From positions 372,001 to 436,000 of the forward strand of contig JAUHXH010000003.1 of assembly GCA_030427085.1 (NCBI GenBank): 64,000 nucleotides of DNA, given 5' to 3'. The notes under the pieces were generated by a model that worked only from the letters and a program-made list of their open reading frames with translations, was not told where the DNA came from and ran no database searches. Both the position numbers and the translations under genes were made by a program. Numbering within the stretch: the stretch's first letter is position 1; each line of letters starts with the position of its first letter. Origin of the DNA: Gammaproteobacteria bacterium. GTDB lineage: Bacteria > Pseudomonadota > Gammaproteobacteria > Pseudomonadales > Halieaceae. This document shows positions 58,905-64,000 of this stretch, piece by piece.

Positions 58905-58981
58905 TGCAACCGGGCCACCGGGATGGGACATACAGCTTACAACAGCTTGTGGGACGTCCGTAGCTTAAATTTAAGGGCCGA

Positions 58982-59164
58982 TCAGGCCGGCCAGTAGTAG
59001 CGCGCGATCGATAGCACCAGCATCAGACCCACCAAAGGCCAGAGCCACCGTGTGATCCGTGACAGTTGTTCGGGCTCCATTGGTTTGGCGAAGCGCAGAC
59101 CGAGCACCACCATCAACGCAACACCCCCGAATACAAACAGCAAGATAATCAACAGGTTTGTCAT
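58982..59164 (-). CDS. small membrane protein, two helices
   Basis: A 60-residue protein of two membrane helices (NLLIILLFVFGGVALMVVLGL; WPLVGLMLVLSIARYYW) joined by a polar loop. It starts at an ATG overlapping the trmH stop (ATGA), so translation is coupled to trmH. I do not recognise the family. Confidence 0.7.
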   Translation of the reverse strand: MTNLLIILLFVFGGVALMVVLGLRFAKPMEPEQLSRITRWLWPLVGLMLVLSIARYYWPA

Positions 59165-59886
59165 GACGTGTACCACCCCACTGAAAAGTCTTCACAACGC
59201 GGCGCCGTACCGGCCCGCACAGACGCGTACCAACCCGAGGCATCGACTATTTCACCGTCTTCCCCGAGTGGGGGATAAGCGAGCTGACGCTCTTCGCAGA
59301 ACCGGCGCACCACGGGGTGCCCCCACTGAAAAAACAACTGCTGCCGAAGATCCTCGCTGAGTCGGTTGCACGCATAGTGACCCGCCCGGGATTTCTGGCG
59401 CTGGGCTTCCGACAAAATAATCCCCGCCGCCACCGACACGTTCAGGGACTCAACCATCCCCATCATGGGAATGGTGACCAGATGATCCGCAGCCGCCTGC
59501 CCGGCACTGGAAACACCTACTTTTTCGGCCCCCAGCAGGATGGCCGTTGGCCGCGTGTAATCGATATCGCGGTAGTCTTTTGCGGAGGGCCCCACGTGGG
59601 CGGCCACCACCTGAAAGCCCTGTGATTGTAGCGGTGTGAGTGCCTGCTCAAGATTTTCGTGACGGCGCACCTGCACCCACTGGTGACTGCCCATGGCGGT
59701 GCCGCGGTAAGCCCGGTAGTCCTGCGGGTCCAACACCGCGTGCATGCAGCCAATCCCCGCGGCATCGCAATTTCGAACAATGGCAGACAGATTGCGCTGC
59801 TTGTGCACGAAATCGGTTATCAGGGTCAAATCCGGTTGGCGACGGTCAAGCACGCTGCGCAGGCGCTGGATACGTTCAGGAGTCAT
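59161..59886 (-). CDS. trmH: tRNA (guanosine-18-2'-O)-methyltransferase
   Basis: A 241-residue SPOUT-class enzyme with the TrmH motifs: KQRNLSAIVRNCDAAGI (motif 1), ILLGAEKVGVSS (motif 2) and IPMMGMVESLNVSVAAGIIL (motif 3, with the SAM knot). It methylates G18 in the D-loop of several tRNAs. The C-terminal extension is typical for the proteobacterial TrmH. It overlaps the small membrane protein gene by 4 bases. Confidence 0.95.
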   Translation of the reverse strand: MTPERIQRLRSVLDRRQPDLTLITDFVHKQRNLSAIVRNCDAAGIGCMHAVLDPQDYRAYRGTAMGSHQWVQVRRHENLEQALTPLQSQGFQVVAAHVGPSAKDYRDIDYTRPTAILLGAEKVGVSSAGQAAADHLVTIPMMGMVESLNVSVAAGIILSEAQRQKSRAGHYACNRLSEDLRQQLFFQWGHPVVRRFCEERQLAYPPLGEDGEIVDASGWYASVRAGTAPRCEDFSVGWYTS

Positions 59887-59916
59887 CGCTCGGCGGACTT
59901 TCAGCCTGCAGTGCCG

Positions 59917-61056
59917 TCAGGCATCCGCCGCCAGCGAACCTTGGGCGACCTGGTTGCCACCGCCTTCAATGGCGCCGGCCAGAGCCTGCGCTGCCGTGGC
60001 ATTAATCAGCCGGGCGACCTGTTCGTCGTTTTCGAGTTGAGAACGCTCCGGATCCCAGGTAACCACACCAATGCTGATGGTGGCGTGCAACACCGCACCC
60101 CGGCCGTCGTCGATATCCATGGCCTCAATGTGCTGCCGCAGTCGTTCGGCAATTTCCGCGGTGCGCGATTGGGTACAGCCAAATATCAGCATCGCCAGGT
60201 GGGCGCTGTCGATTTTCGCCAGGTGATCGGTGGCCCGCATATCCGACACAATACGCTGGCTGATGCGCTTCAGGACAAAGTCGCCAGTCAGTTCACCATA
60301 GCTGGCGCGCAACTCCTCCAACTGATCAATATCAATGGCGAGCATCGCCAGTGGCTGGCGCTCGCGGCGGGATCGGGCAATTTCGCGCTCCAGCGCCAGA
60401 CCAAAACCGCGGGGATTCATCACCCGGGTCAAGGGGTCGAGCGTGCTAAGGCGCTCCGCGCGCTCCCTCGCCAGCGAGGCCTGGTAGGCCGTGGAGACAA
60501 CCGCGGCGATGTGCGCCATTACATTCCGTTCGGATTCTGACGTAAACGAGGACAAATCCGCCGCCCCGCAGTGCAGTGACCCGATCAGGCGGCCGGCATC
60601 CATCAGCGGTAACAACAGGGCTTCATTCACGGCGGGGTCGGATTTCAACAAGCCAAACATGCGGGGGTCCGTAGCCTCGATCAGCAGCACATCGGGCTCA
60701 ATGTCGTAGAGTTCCTGCATATCAAAGGCATCACCGTGCAACTGCAGGTGCGAACCATAACGATGGGGTTCGGGCAGGAGTTCGGTAATTTCGCCGTCAG
60801 GATCGTGGAGCCACAATTCTGTGGCCAGCAGATTCAGTCCACGCGGCATGCTGACCAGCAGCACCTGCAATAAATCGCTTATCGCTTGCGCACCCAGCAC
60901 CATCAATTCGAGCTGCTGACACTGCTGGTAGACGAACCGGTCAATGATGACCGGCGCCGCAGAGGACGGCGAACTTCCTGATGCATCGGAAGGCAAGGGC
61001 GGAGCACCCTCGATCTCCTCGCTTACAACTGACTCTAACAAGTCCTTGTCTGGCAT
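59917..61056 (-). CDS. GAF/DUF484-like protein with degenerate GGDEF domain
   Basis: A 379-residue cytoplasmic protein. Residues about 40-215 form a DUF484/GAF-like sensor. The rest is a GGDEF fold: STLDPLTRVMNPRGFGLALEREI at its start and TISIGVVTWD near its end are intact. The active site that should read GGDEF reads DSAHL (AKIDSAHLAMLIFG), so cyclic-di-GMP synthesis is not expected. Such degenerate domains serve as receptors or protein-binding parts. The ATG at 61056 is preferred; a TTG at 61116 is in frame. Confidence 0.85.
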   Translation of the reverse strand: MPDKDLLESVVSEEIEGAPPLPSDASGSSPSSAAPVIIDRFVYQQCQQLELMVLGAQAISDLLQVLLVSMPRGLNLLATELWLHDPDGEITELLPEPHRYGSHLQLHGDAFDMQELYDIEPDVLLIEATDPRMFGLLKSDPAVNEALLLPLMDAGRLIGSLHCGAADLSSFTSESERNVMAHIAAVVSTAYQASLARERAERLSTLDPLTRVMNPRGFGLALEREIARSRRERQPLAMLAIDIDQLEELRASYGELTGDFVLKRISQRIVSDMRATDHLAKIDSAHLAMLIFGCTQSRTAEIAERLRQHIEAMDIDDGRGAVLHATISIGVVTWDPERSQLENDEQVARLINATAAQALAGAIEGGGNQVAQGSLAADA

Positions 61057-61105
61057 CGCCGCGCAACACCCTGTATTACGCCGGCATGATGCCGGACGAA
61101 TTCGA

Positions 61106-61134
61106 TTGGAAATCAAGTCTAAGCCCCCTATACT
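61106..61134 (+). promoter_or_regulatory. sigma70 promoter of the thiamine uptake operon
   Basis: TTGGAA (61106-61111) and TATACT (61129-61134) are separated by 17 bases. The start point would be near 61141, immediately before the riboswitch P1 strand at 61144. Confidence 0.65.
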
Positions 61135-61143
61135 TGCGATGCA

Positions 61144-61292
61144 AACCTGAGGGGTGGCACTGCCTGAGACAGCGAACTCGCTGAACCCTTTGAACCTGAT
61201 CCGGTTAGAACCGGTGTAGGAACAGGTTAATTCCCTGCTTTCCCCACCTTAGTCTTACCGGTTCTTCTGTGCTTTTTAAGAGGAGAACCCTT
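61144..61292 (+). promoter_or_regulatory. TPP (THI-box) riboswitch with translational expression platform
   Basis: The aptamer (61144-61228) is closed by AACCTG/CAGGTT and contains the TPP-riboswitch cores GAGGGGTGGC, CTGAGA and ACCCTTTGAACCTGATC. A strand inside the aptamer, AGAACCGGT (61207-61215), is exactly complementary to ACCGGTTCT (61257-61265). That segment can instead pair (GGTTCTTCT with AGGAGAACC, one G-U) over the ribosome site at 61281-61285. So TPP binding should free the anti-sequestor and hide the ribosome site, switching translation off. Confidence 0.93.
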
Positions 61293-63407
61293 GTGAATAA
61301 AACGCTTTCTTCCCCGCTATCACTCCTGCTTCCCTTAGCCCTCTCAAGTACGGCGATGGCGCAACCATCCCAGGAGCTGACGGAAATCATCGTCACTGCG
61401 GAATTTCGCCCGGTCACCCTGCTCCAGCAGGAAGGCAGTACCAGTGTACTCACGCAAGACACCATTCGCGCCCTCGCCGGCCAGCACCTTGAAGACATCC
61501 TGAACCAGGCGCCCAATGTGAATTACGCGGGGGGCAGCTCTCGCGCACGCTTCTACCAGATTCGCGGCATCGGCGAACGCAGCCAGTTTCAGGAACCGCT
61601 GAATCCAAGCATTGGGCTGATAGTGGACAACATTGATTTCAGTGGCCTGGGCACAGCCGGCACTCTGTTTGACGTGCAACAAGTGGAAGTACTACGTGGC
61701 CCGCAAGGTACGCTGCACGGTGCCAACGCCCTCGCCGGGCTGGTCAATATTCGCAGCGCTGCGCCAACGGCAGATCCCTACCTGCACGCTGAAGCGCAGT
61801 ACGGTAATTACGATACGTGGAGTGCGGGAATTGTGGGCAGCGGCCCATTGATTGCCGACACCCTGCTGTATCGTCTGGCGGTGCAAACTTACCGCAGCGA
61901 CGGCTATCTGGAAAATGATTTCCTCGACCGAGATGACACCAACAGCCGGGACGAGCGCACTGTTCGCGGCAAGCTACGCTGGCTGGCGGGCGATCAGCAC
62001 ACGCTGGATGTTACGGCGCTCTATGTGGATGTGGAGAACGGTTACGACGCTTTCAGCCTGGACAATACCCGCCACACGCTCTCCGATGAACCGGGCCAGG
62101 ACAACCAGGAGTCGTCCGCACTGGGTTTGCACTGGCGCAGTGAATTGCAGCACTTCGATATGGAAGCCCTGGGCAGCGTGGCTACCAGCGAGACCGACTA
62201 CAGTTACGACGAAGACTGGAGTTTTGTGGGCATTCATCCCTGGGGCTATAGCTCTTTTGATCGCTATTTACGGGACCGCGACAGCTATAGTGCCGAGCTG
62301 CGCCTGCTCTCCAACGACAACAGCCGCCTGTTCGGCGACCGGGCGGACTGGGTAAGCGGTGTGTACTATCTGGCTAACCGGGAAGACTTACAACGCCAGT
62401 ACACCTACCTCGACGGGGATTACTTCAGCCAGTACGACACCGACACCCTGGCCCTGTTCGGGCAACTGGACACCGCGCTGACCGAGCAATTAACGCTGGT
62501 CACAGGTTTGCGCGCCGAGCGCCGCAGTACCGACTACGGCGACAGCAATGGGGTTGCCTTCGACCCGGACAAAAACCTCTGGGGTGGTCGTATCAGCCTG
62601 GAATACCGCAGCGAATCCGATGCGCTGGTTTACGCCACCATCTCCCGCGGTTATCGCGCGAACGGCGTCAACGCCGAGATACTCGCCAGCATCGACACCA
62701 CTGACGACCCGGCTTTGATCGATTCCCTGGAGGGCGTGCGCAGCTACGACGAGGAGTCCCTGCTGAACTACGAACTGGGCTACAAGGCCGGTCTGTTGGC
62801 GAACACCTTACAGGTGCGCGGCGCGCTGTTTTACATGGACCGCCAGGACCAGCAAGTCAAAGGCTCCTTCGTGATTCCCCAGGACGATGGCGGCACCAGT
62901 TTTATCGACTACACCAACAACGCGGCCGCCGGCAATAACTACGGCCTGGAACTCGAGCTGAACTGGCTCCCGACCGACGCTCTCAGCCTCTACGCCAGCC
63001 TCGGCTTGCTGCACACAGAGCTGGAAGACTACGTGAACGCCGACGGCGTTGACCTGTCTGGCCGCGAGCAGGCGCACGCCCCGGGTTACCAGTTTGCTAC
63101 AGGCGGCCGACTGGATCTGGGCGGCGGTTTCTATGTACGGATGGACCTGGAGGGGAAAGACAGCTTCTACTTCTCGGACCGACACGACCTGAAGGCACCG
63201 TCGTATGAGTTGCTGCACGCCCGCGCCGGCTGGTCCAATGGTAAATGGTCCTTCGCGCTGTGGGGCCGCAACCTGACTGATGAGGATTATTTCGTCCGCG
63301 GCTTCGGCAGCTTCGGCAACGACCCGCGCAAGGACTATGTCACTGAACCCTACTTCCAGTTTGGCGATCCACGCACCCTGGGTGTGTATGCCAGTTACGA
63401 CTTCTAG
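61293..63407 (+). CDS. TonB-dependent receptor, predicted thiamine or precursor uptake
   Basis: A 704-residue receptor starting at GTG 61293, with AGGAG 7 bases upstream inside the riboswitch platform. Signal peptide ends SSTAMAQ, then TonB-box-like ELTEIIVTAEFR. A plug follows with QIRGIGERSQF and VEVLRGPQGTLHGAN, and the barrel ends YASYDF. Direct control by a TPP riboswitch and co-transcription with YkoF- and PnuC-family genes make thiamine, HMP or a thiamine analogue the likely ligand. Confidence 0.92.
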   Translation: MNKTLSSPLSLLLPLALSSTAMAQPSQELTEIIVTAEFRPVTLLQQEGSTSVLTQDTIRALAGQHLEDILNQAPNVNYAGGSSRARFYQIRGIGERSQFQEPLNPSIGLIVDNIDFSGLGTAGTLFDVQQVEVLRGPQGTLHGANALAGLVNIRSAAPTADPYLHAEAQYGNYDTWSAGIVGSGPLIADTLLYRLAVQTYRSDGYLENDFLDRDDTNSRDERTVRGKLRWLAGDQHTLDVTALYVDVENGYDAFSLDNTRHTLSDEPGQDNQESSALGLHWRSELQHFDMEALGSVATSETDYSYDEDWSFVGIHPWGYSSFDRYLRDRDSYSAELRLLSNDNSRLFGDRADWVSGVYYLANREDLQRQYTYLDGDYFSQYDTDTLALFGQLDTALTEQLTLVTGLRAERRSTDYGDSNGVAFDPDKNLWGGRISLEYRSESDALVYATISRGYRANGVNAEILASIDTTDDPALIDSLEGVRSYDEESLLNYELGYKAGLLANTLQVRGALFYMDRQDQQVKGSFVIPQDDGGTSFIDYTNNAAAGNNYGLELELNWLPTDALSLYASLGLLHTELEDYVNADGVDLSGREQAHAPGYQFATGGRLDLGGGFYVRMDLEGKDSFYFSDRHDLKAPSYELLHARAGWSNGKWSFALWGRNLTDEDYFVRGFGSFGNDPRKDYVTEPYFQFGDPRTLGVYASYDF

Positions 63408-63418
63408 GGAGCAAACCC

Positions 63419-63688
63419 ATGTACCTGACTGCAGAACTGAGCCTGTATCCGCTCAACGAGGATTACATTCCAATCATCGAGCAGTTCATCCACGAACTGG
63501 CGCAGCATGACGATGTGCAGGTGATTACCAATGCCATGAGCACACAAATCTGTGGCGACTACGATCGCGTGTTCTCTGTGGTGTCGCAGATGCTGGCCAA
63601 GAGTTACCAGCAGTTCGGTAAACAGGTGCTGGTGTGCAAATTCATTGTGGGCGACCTCGATATCGGTAAGTGGAAACCGCAGACGTGA
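63419..63688 (+). CDS. YkoF-like thiamine/HMP-binding protein
   Basis: An 89-residue one-domain member of the YkoF/thiamine-binding fold (MYLTAELSLYPLNEDYIPIIEQFIHEL; the QICGDYDRVFSVVSQML helix), without signal peptide. Family members bind thiamine or hydroxymethylpyrimidine. It begins 11 bases after the receptor and overlaps the permease start by 4 bases (GTGA), so all three are in one riboswitch-controlled operon. Confidence 0.9.
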   Translation: MYLTAELSLYPLNEDYIPIIEQFIHELAQHDDVQVITNAMSTQICGDYDRVFSVVSQMLAKSYQQFGKQVLVCKFIVGDLDIGKWKPQT

Positions 63689-64000
63689 CAGACGTGCTGC
63701 AACAGGCACTGGCCGCGATGAGTGGCTGGGAGGTGGTGGCGGTGCTACTCGGCGTTGCCTACCTCCTGCTGGCCATGCGCGAAAACCGCCTTTGCTGGTA
63801 TGCGGCTTTCGGCTCTACCGCCATTTATCTGGTACTGTTCTGGAACGTCTCGCTGCTGATGGAATCACTGCTGCAGGTGTATTACCTGGTGATGGCCGTT
63901 TACGGTTGGTGGCAGTGGCGCCATGGCGGTGAGTCAGTCGGACAGAACGAACTCGCCATCAGTCGCTGGCACTGGCAGCGACACATGCTCGTGATAGCTG
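63685..64000 (+). CDS. pnuT: PnuC-family permease, PnuT-like, partial
   Basis: The GTG start at 63685 overlaps the YkoF stop. The first 105 residues (to the window end) show at least three membrane helices (WEVVAVLLGVAYLLLAM; CWYAAFGSTAIYLVLFW; LLMESLLQVYYLVMAVYGWWQWRHG), typical of the PnuC family. With a TPP riboswitch in the leader, the PnuT branch (thiamine import) is the best reading. The 3' end is outside the window. Confidence 0.88.
   Translation, partial: MTDVLQQALAAMSGWEVVAVLLGVAYLLLAMRENRLCWYAAFGSTAIYLVLFWNVSLLMESLLQVYYLVMAVYGWWQWRHGGESVGQNELAISRWHWQRHMLVIA

Overview
The window reads as chromosome of a Gram-negative, probably marine, gammaproteobacterium, most likely Cellvibrionales/Halieaceae-like. 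This placement is inferred from the alaS-lysC-csrA-tRNA-Ser order known from pseudomonads and relatives, TonB receptors of the EE(V/I)VVTA type, greB, DUF1244, Csr regulation and a GC-rich composition. No rRNA, phage, IS, integrase or CRISPR array was seen.

Layout. 1-4.7 kb: 5' half of a tRNA-Arg on the minus strand with its own strong promoter, two secreted unknowns, a Cof-type HAD phosphatase and a large lipoprotein. 4.8-10.7 kb: a heavy-metal RND efflux operon (His-rich periplasmic protein, czcC, czcB, czcA), then a two-component system (10.7-12.8 kb). 12.9-19.3 kb: a four-gene operon of a membrane-anchored CobN/BchH-like chelatase, a polytopic membrane protein, a MotA/TolQ/ExbB-like proton channel and a DUF2149 protein with an ExbD-like Asp. 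This matches the HmuS-T-U-V layout of Bacteroidota haem acquisition loci. 19.3-19.55 kb: a run of five hairpins and a 21-bp-arm terminator. 19.5-25.4 kb (minus strand): tRNA-Ser(GCU), csrA, lysC, alaS, hinT, a Trm112-like protein and an M23 peptidase, then greB divergently, apparently leaderless.

26-36 kb: a catabolic-looking locus of TonB receptor, LysR regulator, FGly-type sulfatase, lipoprotein PQQ alcohol dehydrogenase fused to cytochrome c, and a second TonB receptor. It suggests uptake, desulfation and oxidation of a sulfated alcohol. 36-41 kb (minus strand): a redox cluster of a NirB-like FAD/[2Fe-2S] oxidoreductase fused to a di-haem ferric-reductase-type membrane domain, an 11-haem cytochrome c, a Tll0287-like haem protein, a c5-type cytochrome and a globin. 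It reads as a complete cytoplasm-to-periplasm electron conduit and, with the HmuS-like operon, is the best candidate for an undescribed system.

41-61 kb: mostly single housekeeping or stress genes (formamidase-like cyclase, beta-lactamase-fold esterase, uracil-DNA glycosylase, gcvP, GFA protein, mdaB/HxlR pair, DsbB-like protein, DUF2975/XRE pair, MFS exporter, a Tat-exported PLP enzyme, TetR/DUF2236 pair, NfeD/SPFH/XRE set, GDT1-type transporter, DUF1244, SDR, a lipoprotein Nudix, trmH, a degenerate GGDEF protein). 61.1-64 kb: a thiamine uptake operon (sigma70 promoter, TPP riboswitch with a readable translational switch, TonB receptor, YkoF-like protein, PnuC-family permease cut by the window end).

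All assignments rest on reading translations and motifs by eye. No database search was run.
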